Origin: Subtercola sp.
GTDB taxonomy: Bacteria > Actinomycetota > Actinomycetes > Actinomycetales > Microbacteriaceae
Assembly (NCBI GenBank): GCA_025463765.1
Contig: JAODBC010000048.1
Coordinates: 30,975 to 94,974, forward strand
Length of the DNA stretch: 64,000 nucleotides
Reading direction: 5' to 3'
Shown here: one piece after another, positions 34,938-43,058 of the stretch
Position numbering within the stretch: the stretch's first letter is position 1
Layout: each line of letters starts with the position of its first letter
Made by a program: the position numbers and the translations under genes
Notes under the pieces: generated by a model
The model's database searches: none
The model's input: the letters and a program-made list of their open reading frames with translations, nothing else
Told to the model about the DNA's origin: nothing

Positions 34938-35537
34938 ATGTCTACAAATCATCGCATCATGAAGTGCGCCCCAGAAGACGTGTTCACTGTCATTGCGAAC
35001 GGCTGGTTCTTTCCCACCTGGGTCGTCGGCGCCTCACGCATGCGAGACGTCGACGAGACCTGGCCGCACGTCGGCTCGCACCTGCACCACTCCTTCGGCG
35101 TCTGGCCGGTGCTGATCAACGACGAGACCACCTCCCTGCAGTGGGATCCGCCGCATCGAGCCGTGATGCAACCAAAAGGCTGGCCCATCGGCGAAGCGCG
35201 CGTCGTCGTCGAAGTCACGCCGCACGCGAAGGGCTGCCTGGTGAAGATCGTCGAGAACGCGGTCAAAGGGCCGGGCACTCTTCTTCCGCGCATTCCGCTT
35301 GACATCGCCCTGTTCATCCGCAACGTCGAGACGCTGAAACGCCTGGCATTTATGGCCGAGGCGAGGGCCGGCGGCGAACTCACCGGCGACCTGCAGCCGA
35401 CCGAGGCCGATCAGAAGGCTCCGAAGCGCGCGTCGCACGGCTTTCTGCGCCGAGTCGCGCTCTTCGGCATCGCCGTGATCGCGGTCGCCGTGATCACGCA
35501 ACGTGTCAGCGAATCACAGGCCATCTCTCGTCGCTGA
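34938..35537 (+). CDS. SRPBCC (polyketide cyclase-like) protein with C-terminal membrane helix
   Basis: 199 residues, with GGAGG five bases before the ATG. Residues about 10-145 fit the START/SRPBCC helix-grip fold that binds hydrophobic ligands: APEDVFTVIANGWFFPTWV at the start, then alternating strands, then a long helix LDIALFIRNVETLKRLAFMAE. Unusually for the family, the C-terminus carries a membrane helix (VALFGIAVIAVAVIT), so it is probably membrane-anchored. Ligand unknown. Confidence 0.8.
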   Translation: MSTNHRIMKCAPEDVFTVIANGWFFPTWVVGASRMRDVDETWPHVGSHLHHSFGVWPVLINDETTSLQWDPPHRAVMQPKGWPIGEARVVVEVTPHAKGCLVKIVENAVKGPGTLLPRIPLDIALFIRNVETLKRLAFMAEARAGGELTGDLQPTEADQKAPKRASHGFLRRVALFGIAVIAVAVITQRVSESQAISRR

Positions 35538-35555
35538 CCTGACGTCGACGTAGCA

Positions 35556-35945
35556 TCAAGCCCGCGGCATTCGCTCGGCGAGCGCCCGGCGCGACTCGGG
35601 GGCATCGAAAGGGTCGGCGAAGTACTGCGTCTCGTGCGTCACCTCGCCGGCGGCGAACTCCATGATCGACACCGAATACGTCGGCGCCCCGTCATACGTG
35701 ATGATGCACTCGCTCACCCACACGTCACTGCCGCCCGTTATTCGCAGCACGGTGAAATGGCGGTCGGCGGGGTGTCCGCCCCGCTGAGCGGATATGGTCT
35801 GCCGACCTCGAAACCGCTCGCCCGACTGCGGATAGTCGAGAACCGCACTCTCGGCGTACAACGCGTGCTCGGCAGCGATGTCGCCACGTTCCGAAGCACG
35901 CCAGTGCTCCTCGATCATCGCCCTGATCGCCTGGTCGGTCGGCAC
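35556..35945 (-). CDS. NTF2-like (SnoaL-type) protein
   Basis: 129 residues. An N-terminal helix with IRAMIEEHWRASERGDIAAEHALYAESAVLDYP is the standard opening of NTF2-like cone-shaped folds; later strands include 'MEFAAGEVTHETQYFADPF', also typical. Members bind or transform small molecules; no specific catalytic residues can be assigned. It follows the FAD monooxygenase gene by 28 bases on the same strand, so the two may share a transcript. Confidence 0.82.
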   Translation of the reverse strand: MPTDQAIRAMIEEHWRASERGDIAAEHALYAESAVLDYPQSGERFRGRQTISAQRGGHPADRHFTVLRITGGSDVWVSECIITYDGAPTYSVSIMEFAAGEVTHETQYFADPFDAPESRRALAERMPRA

Positions 35946-35973
35946 CGCACCCTCCGCTCTCTACCCCGGGCCG

Positions 35974-37188
35974 TCAGCCCAGGTGCGAATAGTCTGGCAG
36001 GTCGATCTTGTCGGCCGGCGGGGTGAAGAACTTCGCGCCGAGCCTGCCGATGAGGGGTGCGGATGCGGCCCGCAGCGCGACGTGCAGAGCGGCAAGGCCG
36101 GCCCGCGTTCTCGGGTTGGCGATCTGCGGCACTCCCGGCGGGAGTTGCTGAGCTTGCCCGACATACGGGCGCATGATCCGCTCGTAACCAGCGAACGCAT
36201 CTTCGTGGTGCACATGTGCTGCCAGCTCCCCCGCAAGCACGTAGGCGCCGACGAGTGAGAGGCTGGTTCCCATTCCGCTCACCGGAGAGGCACACCACGC
36301 GGCATCGCCGGCGAGCACGACCCGGCCGCGAGACCAGGTCTGCGCCTTCACCTGTCCGATCGTCTCGAAATACATATCGCTCGCGTCGTCGAGGGCGTCG
36401 AGGATGCGCTGCGCCTGCCAGCCCACATTCGCGAACTGCTTGTGCAGCCACGCCTTCTGTTCGGCGGTCGAGCGGCGATCGCCCCGGGCATCCGCCTGCC
36501 GCGTGTCGTAGATGACCGATGACAAGACAGCGCGGGTGGTTCCGTACCGGTCGGGGCGCAGGGTGACGGCGAGGCCGCCGGGTTCGTTGTACCAGCTCCA
36601 CCAGGGGGTGTCGGATTCTGTGCGCGCAACCGTGAGGTACGTCATCTCCATGCCCAGAGGCCGAATCGACGCCTCGTCGCCGAAGACGAGCTCGCGAGTG
36701 CTGGAGCGCATGCCGTCGGCGGCGATGACAAGATCGAATTCGCGCCGATCGCCGTGCTCGAAAGTCACCTCGACACGGTCGTCGAGGTCATCGACTGCCG
36801 TGATCTGGTCGCCGTAGATGTATTCGGTCTGTTCTCCGCTCGCCTCGACCAGTATTTCGGCGAGGTCACCGCGCAGAATCTCGAGTTCGGCCGTCGCCCC
36901 GCCCGTCTCGCTCGCGCGAACCGGGAATTCGGCCACGATCGCCCCATCTTTGCTGAGGAATCGTGTGCCCACCTCACCGGTGTTCGCGGCGCGCACGGTC
37001 TCTTCGAGCCCGGCTCGGCGCAGCACTTCGCGGGCGGCGCCGCGAATATCGATGTTCTGGCCACCGCGGCGAAGCTCGGGGGCGCGCTCGACGATAGTGC
37101 AGCCCCAGCCGTATCGGCCCAGCCAGTAGGCGAGAGCCGGCCCGGCGATGCTCGCGCCAGAGATGAGAACGGTGGGTTGATGGGGCAT
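35974..37188 (-). CDS. FAD-dependent monooxygenase, class A
   Basis: 404 residues from the ATG at 37188 (AAAGG upstream; the longer frame to 37296 has no support). Dinucleotide loop GASIAGPALAYWLGRYG (10-26), the DG motif in VIAADGMRSSTR, and the GDAAWCASPVSGMGTS motif (GD and FAD-phosphate binding) are all present. Family resembles TetX and PHBH-type hydroxylases that add oxygen to aromatic or polyketide-like substrates. Neighbouring NTF2-like gene suggests detoxification or small-molecule tailoring; no resistance claim can be made from sequence. Confidence 0.88.
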   Translation of the reverse strand: MPHQPTVLISGASIAGPALAYWLGRYGWGCTIVERAPELRRGGQNIDIRGAAREVLRRAGLEETVRAANTGEVGTRFLSKDGAIVAEFPVRASETGGATAELEILRGDLAEILVEASGEQTEYIYGDQITAVDDLDDRVEVTFEHGDRREFDLVIAADGMRSSTRELVFGDEASIRPLGMEMTYLTVARTESDTPWWSWYNEPGGLAVTLRPDRYGTTRAVLSSVIYDTRQADARGDRRSTAEQKAWLHKQFANVGWQAQRILDALDDASDMYFETIGQVKAQTWSRGRVVLAGDAAWCASPVSGMGTSLSLVGAYVLAGELAAHVHHEDAFAGYERIMRPYVGQAQQLPPGVPQIANPRTRAGLAALHVALRAASAPLIGRLGAKFFTPPADKIDLPDYSHLG

Positions 37189-37322
37189 GAACGGCCTTTC
37201 TGTGCACAAAGAATCCGTTTGCGCATGGCAACCACAGCAGCCTCGCAGAAAAGGCTCGGGCCTCGTCGGGGTTGCGGGAAGGGCGCATCCGTGCATCCGC
37301 GAGGGCGACGTAGAATTTGGGT

Positions 37323-38162
37323 ATGCGCATGCGACGCAGAACGGCGGGTATCAGTTCGGCGATCGTGATCGCCGCTGTTCTCGCGCTGGCCGGCAATGCG
37401 GGGGCGTCGGCACAGCCCGGCCCCGGGCATCCGGTCGCCGCGGCAGCTGTCGCGAGCACGGCCAGCACGGTCGGCACCGCCAGCACGGCCGGCACGCCGG
37501 GCTCAGCCACGAGTACCGCGCCCGCACCCAGCACACCCGGCACCGCGTTCACGCCGGAGATGAGCGCACCCGCCCCGACCGTCACGGCCCCGGCGGAGGT
37601 TTCGCAACGGCCGGTCGTCGCTGCGATCGGCGACTCGATCATGGACGGCCACGGTGTCGGCGCCGACCAAGCGTGGCCGGTTCTCGTGAGTGAGGCAAAC
37701 GATTGGCAGCTCACGAATCTCTCGATCGACGGCACAGGCTTCCTGCAAGTCGGCAACGACGGCAATACCTTCGAGTCGCAAGTGATCGAAGCGGCCGAAG
37801 CGGATGCCACGGTCGTGATCATTTCGGCGAGCAGCAACGATCTCGGCCAAGACCCCGACACGCTCGCTCAGGCGACCCTCGCGACGATGACCTCGCTGCG
37901 CTCCGAGCTTCCGAACGCGCAGATCATCGCCCTGAGCGCATTCTGGGGCGATACCGATGCTCCCCCGCAGCTCAGCGACATCAACACCGATCTGCAGAAC
38001 GCCGCCGCGGCGACCGGCGCGACCTACATCGACATCGGCCAGCCTCTGGCCGGGGATCCCGATCTCATGCAGAGCGACGACGTGCATCCCACCAGTGACG
38101 GCCTCGCCCAGCTCGCAGCTTCGATCAACGCCGCCATCACTCAGCAGCGAGTGGTTGGATGA
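37323..38162 (+). CDS. Secreted SGNH/GDSL hydrolase
   Basis: 279 residues from ATG 37323. A signal peptide (basic MRMRRRTAG, hydrophobic core to about 25) is followed by an Ala/Thr/Pro-rich linker to about 95. The catalytic domain has block I IGDSIMDG (Ser near 104), an Asn in SASSNDLGQD, and block V DDVHPTSDG with Asp253 and His255. Such enzymes are esterases or lipases, often acting on acyl or acetyl groups of wall polymers. It is secreted and possibly cell-wall-bound. The next gene starts five bases after its stop. Confidence 0.85.
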   Translation: MRMRRRTAGISSAIVIAAVLALAGNAGASAQPGPGHPVAAAAVASTASTVGTASTAGTPGSATSTAPAPSTPGTAFTPEMSAPAPTVTAPAEVSQRPVVAAIGDSIMDGHGVGADQAWPVLVSEANDWQLTNLSIDGTGFLQVGNDGNTFESQVIEAAEADATVVIISASSNDLGQDPDTLAQATLATMTSLRSELPNAQIIALSAFWGDTDAPPQLSDINTDLQNAAAATGATYIDIGQPLAGDPDLMQSDDVHPTSDGLAQLAASINAAITQQRVVG

Positions 38163-38166
38163 ACGT

Positions 38167-39105
38167 GTGAACGAATGGATCGACGGACTCCCGCCGGCAG
38201 CACACGAGCGAATCGCGCACCAGAAGGCGAGCCGAACCGCAGGGTCGCTGCTCACGACGCCCGCTGCGGCGAGCATCCAGAGCGCGGGGCTGGTGCCCGT
38301 GGGCGAGGTGTTCGGCTGCGTCGTCATGAACCTCGGCTGGACGGGCGGCGGATGCGCGTGGTGGAACAGCGGCGGCTTCGGAATGTCGAACATGGGAATG
38401 GTCACCCCCGTCACGACCTCGGGTTCCGGCGGAAAGTACGGCAGCTTTGCCCCGTACGTCAATGCGTTCGAACGCGCCTGGTACGGATCGTTGAAACGCA
38501 TGATGACCGAAGCGCTCGCACTCGGTGCGCACGGGGTGCTCGGGGTTCGCATCGTTCGCCGACAACTCGAGGGCAGCTCGTGGGAGTTCAGCGCGCTCGG
38601 CACGGCGGTTCGATCGATCGACCCGTCGCTCTCGCCGATTCCGCGCACTCAGGGTGAGGTGTGGAGCACCAACCTCAGCGGTGAAGACTGCGCGGCGGCC
38701 ATTTTGTCGGGTTACCAGCCGCGCGAGATCGTGCTCGGCGTCTCGGTCTCGACCAAGCACGAAGACTGGCAGCTGCGCCAGCAGCGCTCGAGCTGGGTGA
38801 ATGGCGAATTTACCGGCATGACGCAGCTGATTCAGGCGGCACGCGACGAGTCACGGGAACGGCTCGCGGCCCGCGCTACCCATTCCGGAAGCGCGGAGCT
38901 TGCCGTCACGAGCATGGGCCTGTCAGAATTCGAGACCGTCTGCGGCGGTCAAGACGGCCGCGACCTGCACGCGGAGTCGATCGTGGTGGGCACGACGCTG
39001 CTGTCGATACCCGGCGCCCGGCGCCGCCAGAACGGCCCCTCTGCGCTCACGATTCTGCCCCTGCGCGACGCTCCCCCACCTCCGGCGCGGCGCGGTGGCG
39101 CATGA
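38167..39105 (+). CDS. YbjQ-type heavy-metal-binding-domain protein (first of pair)
   Basis: 312 residues from the GTG at 38167. Two repeats of a YbjQ/UPF0145-like domain can be seen: each has a 'TSxxxxx.EF.. ..G..P...VLGxSVxxx' opening and a 'LGAHGVLGVRI' segment (about 120-130), the latter typical of this family. The N-terminal half contains a Gly/Trp/Met-rich loop around residues 55-80. In other bacteria the fold forms decamers and has been proposed to bind metals, without proof. It starts a row of three co-directional genes with 37- and minus-7-base spacing. Confidence 0.7.
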   Translation: MNEWIDGLPPAAHERIAHQKASRTAGSLLTTPAAASIQSAGLVPVGEVFGCVVMNLGWTGGGCAWWNSGGFGMSNMGMVTPVTTSGSGGKYGSFAPYVNAFERAWYGSLKRMMTEALALGAHGVLGVRIVRRQLEGSSWEFSALGTAVRSIDPSLSPIPRTQGEVWSTNLSGEDCAAAILSGYQPREIVLGVSVSTKHEDWQLRQQRSSWVNGEFTGMTQLIQAARDESRERLAARATHSGSAELAVTSMGLSEFETVCGGQDGRDLHAESIVVGTTLLSIPGARRRQNGPSALTILPLRDAPPPPARRGGA

Positions 39106-39142
39106 CGACCCGCCTGATGACCTCCGAAAGAAAGATCTCTCG

Positions 39143-39967
39143 ATGACCGACCCCTTCTCTGGAATCTCGCTTCCCGAAGACGCCCGCCTGCGCCTGGCCG
39201 ACGGCAAGAAGAACCTCTTCACGTCTGACCTCTCGGTGAACGAGTTCTTGCTCGTGAAACAGGCGGGCTTTCGCCCCGTTGGGCTCGTTCTGGGCTCGAG
39301 TGTCTACCACGTCGGCATCCAGGCGCGCCGCTGGGGCAAGAACATGGAACTCGACAAGCTGAGCGGCGCGATGTATCACGCCAGGGAGCTCGCGATGACC
39401 CGCATGGAGGCCGAAGCCGACGCCCTCGGTGCCGACGGCATCGTGGGCGTGCGGCTCGAGATCGAGTTCAAGGAGTACGGCAACGATCTTGCCGAGTTCG
39501 TTGCCGTCGGCACCGCCGTCGTCGGCGAACATCCACCGGAGAACGGCACCTGGCGCAACAACAAAGGGCTGCCGTTCACCTCCGACCTGTCGGGCCAAGA
39601 CTTCTGGACGCTCATCCAGTCGGGCTACGCACCCCTCGGCCTCGTAATGGGTACCTGCGTCTATCACATCGCCCACCAGGGCATGATGTCGTCGCTCAAC
39701 AACATCGGCGCCAACGTCGAGATCACCCAGTTCACCGAGGCGCTCTACAATGCGCGTGAACTGGCGATGGGCCGCATGCAGACCGAAGCCGAGACTCTCG
39801 ATGCCGAGGGCATCGTCGGTGTTCAGCTGCTCTCACTGCCGCATCGCTGGGGCGGGCACACCACCGAGTTCTTCGCCATCGGCAGCGCCGTTCGCTCGCT
39901 GCGGCCCGACCATGTCATCGCGACCCCGAGCCTCGTGCTTCCGCTGACCGACGGCGGCCGATGGTGA
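39143..39967 (+). CDS. YbjQ-type heavy-metal-binding-domain protein (second of pair)
   Basis: 274 residues. Two tandem YbjQ-like domains: FTSDLSVNEFLLVKQAGF with LVLGSSVYHVG and LGADGIVGVRLEI, then FTSDLSGQDFWTLIQSGY with LVMGTCVYHIA and LDAEGIVGVQL. The paired motifs show an internal duplication and relate it to the gene just upstream. No cysteine-rich metal site is visible. The stop codon overlaps the start of the next gene by 7 bases, so the two are coupled. Confidence 0.8.
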   Translation: MTDPFSGISLPEDARLRLADGKKNLFTSDLSVNEFLLVKQAGFRPVGLVLGSSVYHVGIQARRWGKNMELDKLSGAMYHARELAMTRMEAEADALGADGIVGVRLEIEFKEYGNDLAEFVAVGTAVVGEHPPENGTWRNNKGLPFTSDLSGQDFWTLIQSGYAPLGLVMGTCVYHIAHQGMMSSLNNIGANVEITQFTEALYNARELAMGRMQTEAETLDAEGIVGVQLLSLPHRWGGHTTEFFAIGSAVRSLRPDHVIATPSLVLPLTDGGRW

Positions 39968-40854
39968 GCGAGCCGACCGCGCCCTCGACGCCGCTCGCAT
40001 CTGCGCCTCTGACACAGTCTGGAGCAACGCCCGGCCCGTCTGTCGCCTCTGCCGCGGCCGATCCGCAGGCGTTCTTGACCTCCCTCATCGACGGCGCGAC
40101 CCGTGCCCTCTCTGAACCCGTCGCAGCTGGTGTGCTGACCGTCGAGCGCAACCGGACTCTCGGCGACCGACTCGCCGGCCGGCCCGGAACGATCACCGAA
40201 CTGCGGCTGGCCTCCGACGGCGAGATCATGTCGTTGCGGCCCGCCGCGCGCTCTTTGTGGGTCGCCGAAACGCACCGGGTCTCGGGCGGAGTCGTCATCG
40301 CGCGCCGCACACAGTCGCTCGGCGAATGGCTGGGCGCCTTCGCCGGGCGTGTAGCCGCCGTCGCCGGTGACGCCGTGGGTGACGCCGCGGCGTCGAGCCG
40401 TGCTCTGCAGACCCTCGGCATCCACTCGGCCACCGATGTGTCGGTCAGCGCGGAAAGTATTGAAACCGATCTGCGCAGCCTTCCCGCTCGGGTCGCGGGG
40501 CGTCTGCCAGTGGATGCCCAGGCTCAGGTCGCTCGCATCGTGGAACTGCTGCTCGACACCCTGCCGCGGGTCGGCTCGAGCACAGAGACCGACGTCGTCG
40601 TGCGGCGCGCCGCAACCGTCTACCTTCCCGACACGCTGCGGGCCTACGTGGCGCTGCCCGCGGACTGGGCCAGAACGCACGTCTTCGCCGACGGCTCGAC
40701 CCCCGACGGCGCGCTGACCGTGCAGCTCGGCGTGCTGCTCGGCGCGGTCGAGAAGCTGCGCGACTCCGCCGTGTCGAACGACGCGACCGCGCTGCTCGTC
40801 AACGGGCGGTTTCTCACCGATCGATTCGCGGTGTCGAGCCTCGACCTCTCGTGA
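39961..40854 (+). CDS. Protein of unknown family, paralogue A (of TelA module)
   Basis: 297 residues, soluble. Residues about 45-297 align over their length with the protein encoded at 42175-42972: shared motifs include LTVERxRxxGD, NLGEWL/SLGEWLGAFAGRVA, VELLLDTLPRV, ATVYLPDTLRAY and the final LLVNGRFLT. The first 40 residues are low-complexity. I do not recognise the family. It is translationally coupled to the YbjQ pair and points at TelA tail-to-tail with 40 bases between stops. Confidence 0.75.
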   Translation: MVSEPTAPSTPLASAPLTQSGATPGPSVASAAADPQAFLTSLIDGATRALSEPVAAGVLTVERNRTLGDRLAGRPGTITELRLASDGEIMSLRPAARSLWVAETHRVSGGVVIARRTQSLGEWLGAFAGRVAAVAGDAVGDAAASSRALQTLGIHSATDVSVSAESIETDLRSLPARVAGRLPVDAQAQVARIVELLLDTLPRVGSSTETDVVVRRAATVYLPDTLRAYVALPADWARTHVFADGSTPDGALTVQLGVLLGAVEKLRDSAVSNDATALLVNGRFLTDRFAVSSLDLS

Positions 40855-40894
40855 GGTCGGCGCTCGCCTGAGCCGACAGCCCGCGCCGGCGCCG

Positions 40895-42124
40895 TCAGCG
40901 CGACAGCGCGTCGGGCTCGTCCCCGGCGTGCGAGCGGTCGAGGTAGCTGCGCGACCGCGCCACCTGGCCTTCAAGAGCACTGACCGTCGCCGCCATCGAG
41001 TCCACGGCCTTCGCCCGGTAGCCGTCGATCGCATCAATCGTGGCGAACACGTTGTCAAAGGCACGCTGCAGCGTCTCGACGCTGACCCCCGATGAAGCGG
41101 CCTGCTCGTGGATCATCGCGGTCTGCTGCTTCAGCGCCTCGCTCGTGCGTTCGATCATCGAGTTCGTCGTCTCATTCAGCGCGCCGATCTGGTCGAGAAC
41201 GAGCCGCTGATTCGCGAGCGCCTGAGCCACGATGATGGCGGTGCGCAGAGCTGCAACCGTCGTCGTGCGCGCTCGCTCGACACCCTTGATGAGCTCGAGG
41301 TTGTTCTTGCGGATCATGTCGAGCGCCAGATACCCCTGCACCGACACCGCGATCTGCGTGGTCAGGTCTTGCCGACGCTGGCGAATGGGAAAAAGCGCGT
41401 CGGAGACCAGCGAGTCGGCGAGACGGGGGTCTGTCGCTCGAACGGCCTCGGCTCGCGCCGAGATCGCCGTGTCGAGATCGGCGGCCAGCGCCGTGTACTC
41501 GCCGAGTTTGCCCATAGTCACCCAGAGATTCGCGCGCTCTTGCTCGATGGCCGCATTGTCTTTCAGCAACTCGTCTTGCCCCGAGACGAGGGCCGCGATG
41601 ATCGCGTCGAGCTGCTTCTGCGCCGACTGGTATCGAGCAAAATAGTGCGTGAGCTTGTTGCCACCGGGCAGACGGCTGAGCAGCTTCTTCGCCCCGGTCA
41701 GATCGGCGCGGGCCGGGTCGAGGTCGGTGATCGTCGTACGCAGTTCTTGCAGCGTGTGGGCGACCTTGACCTGTGGGTCGGCGGCGGGGCCCTTGCCCCG
41801 TGCGGCAGCGAGTGACGAGGAGGGCCTGCTGAGCATCCGGTTCGACGTCTCGGCACTGGCACGAATCTCTTGCTCGCCCATTCGCGTGATGTCGTTCACC
41901 TTTGCCGCGAAGCCCGGGCTGCCCGGCGGCTGGTCGGCAAGACCCTCCACGAAATTGCGTGCGGTTTCTCGCAGCTTGGCGCGACTGTCGGGGGCCAGCG
42001 GAACCATGCCCACCGCTTGCTCGCCCTCGACCTCGGGCACGGCCGCCGGCGGAGTCAGCACCATCTCGCTCTGCGCCGGCGGTTCGGGCGGCGTAAGCGG
42101 CTGGCTGAGGTCGAGTTCAGACAT
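40895..42124 (-). CDS. TelA/KlaA-type toxic anion resistance protein
   Basis: 409 residues, cytoplasmic, mostly helical and coiled-coil. Motifs such as 'DLTGAKKLLSRLPGGNKLTHYFARYQSAQKQLDAI', 'LWVTMGKLGEYTALA' and 'RTTTVAALRTAIIVAQALANQ' are diagnostic of the TelA family. Members are associated with tellurite and envelope-stress resistance and often occur with TerD-like genes, but their mechanism is unknown. Here it lies between two paralogous unknown genes rather than with terD. N-terminal 40 residues are Pro-rich. Its start is 50 bases from the stop of paralogue B on the same strand, so the two may be co-transcribed. Confidence 0.88.
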   Translation of the reverse strand: MSELDLSQPLTPPEPPAQSEMVLTPPAAVPEVEGEQAVGMVPLAPDSRAKLRETARNFVEGLADQPPGSPGFAAKVNDITRMGEQEIRASAETSNRMLSRPSSSLAAARGKGPAADPQVKVAHTLQELRTTITDLDPARADLTGAKKLLSRLPGGNKLTHYFARYQSAQKQLDAIIAALVSGQDELLKDNAAIEQERANLWVTMGKLGEYTALAADLDTAISARAEAVRATDPRLADSLVSDALFPIRQRRQDLTTQIAVSVQGYLALDMIRKNNLELIKGVERARTTTVAALRTAIIVAQALANQRLVLDQIGALNETTNSMIERTSEALKQQTAMIHEQAASSGVSVETLQRAFDNVFATIDAIDGYRAKAVDSMAATVSALEGQVARSRSYLDRSHAGDEPDALSR

Positions 42125-42174
42125 AGTTCTCCTATCGAGTGCACTTCAGCGTAGATCTCTTGGCCCGGAACACC

Positions 42175-42972
42175 CTAACGGCCCAGGTCACCGAACTTGA
42201 AGGTGAGAAAACGGCCATTGACCAACAGCACATCGGCGTCACCTCGAAGCGCCGCATCATGCATTTCGGTCGCCGCCTGCTCGATCATCGACAGCTGAGA
42301 GAACAGTGCACCAGCCGGCGTGCTGCCGTCGGCGTAAACGTGACTGCGCGCCCACGAGATAGGCAACACGAGATAGGCCTGCAGCGTTTCGGGCAGATAC
42401 ACAGTTGCAGTGCGCTCGGCGTTGATCTTCAGTTCGTACCCGGCGACGACTCGCGGCAACGTGTCGACCAGCAACTCGACGATGTGGCTCAACACCTTCG
42501 ACGATTCTGGTGGAATCAGCCCACGGACCTTGAACGGCAGGGTGCGAAGGTCGGCGAGCGTGTTCTCGTCGCTGACGGTGACACGGGGGCCCGACACCGA
42601 GATACCGAGCAGTTGCAGAGGGTCTTCGGGCGCGGCGCCCGCGAGAACCGCGACTCGCCCCGCGAACGCCTCGAGCCACTCCCCCAGATTCTGCGGGCGG
42701 CGGCTGACCACGATTCCGCGCACGACGCGACGGGTCTCAGCGGTATATCGCTGATCGGGGGTGCACACGAGTTGCATCACATAGCCCCGCGTGGCGAGGC
42801 AGATCGAGCTGATCGCGCCCTTGCGCCACGCGACCACATCACCGATCGACCGTCGCCGCTCGACCGTCAGCGCCGACGCAGCCACATCTCGCGGAAGAAC
42901 TCTCTCAACCGCCTCGACGAGGCCGCCGAGAAACCCTTGCGGATCGTCTAGTGCGAGTACCTGCCCGGGCAT
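42175..42972 (-). CDS. Protein of unknown family, paralogue B (of TelA module)
   Basis: 265 residues, soluble. Clearly related to the product of 39961-40854 (same motifs and order, ending LLVNGRFLTFKFGDL), but without its low-complexity N-terminus. It starts MPGQVLALDDPQGFLGGL. It lies upstream of TelA on the same strand, whereas paralogue A is on the other strand downstream. A duplication and inversion around TelA would explain the layout. No known catalytic motif seen. Confidence 0.75.
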   Translation of the reverse strand: MPGQVLALDDPQGFLGGLVEAVERVLPRDVAASALTVERRRSIGDVVAWRKGAISSICLATRGYVMQLVCTPDQRYTAETRRVVRGIVVSRRPQNLGEWLEAFAGRVAVLAGAAPEDPLQLLGISVSGPRVTVSDENTLADLRTLPFKVRGLIPPESSKVLSHIVELLVDTLPRVVAGYELKINAERTATVYLPETLQAYLVLPISWARSHVYADGSTPAGALFSQLSMIEQAATEMHDAALRGDADVLLVNGRFLTFKFGDLGR

Positions 42973-43058
42973 GAGGCGAGTTTATCCCCGAGTAGGGCGT
43001 GGCGCCCCCTCGTGGGGGCATTACTCGACCGCTTCGCAGGATGCTCGGCAGAGCCGTG

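Noticed and set aside
39143..39967. Metallothionein-like metal binding by the YbjQ proteins
   Set aside because: No cysteine or histidine clusters are visible; the family name alone does not support it.
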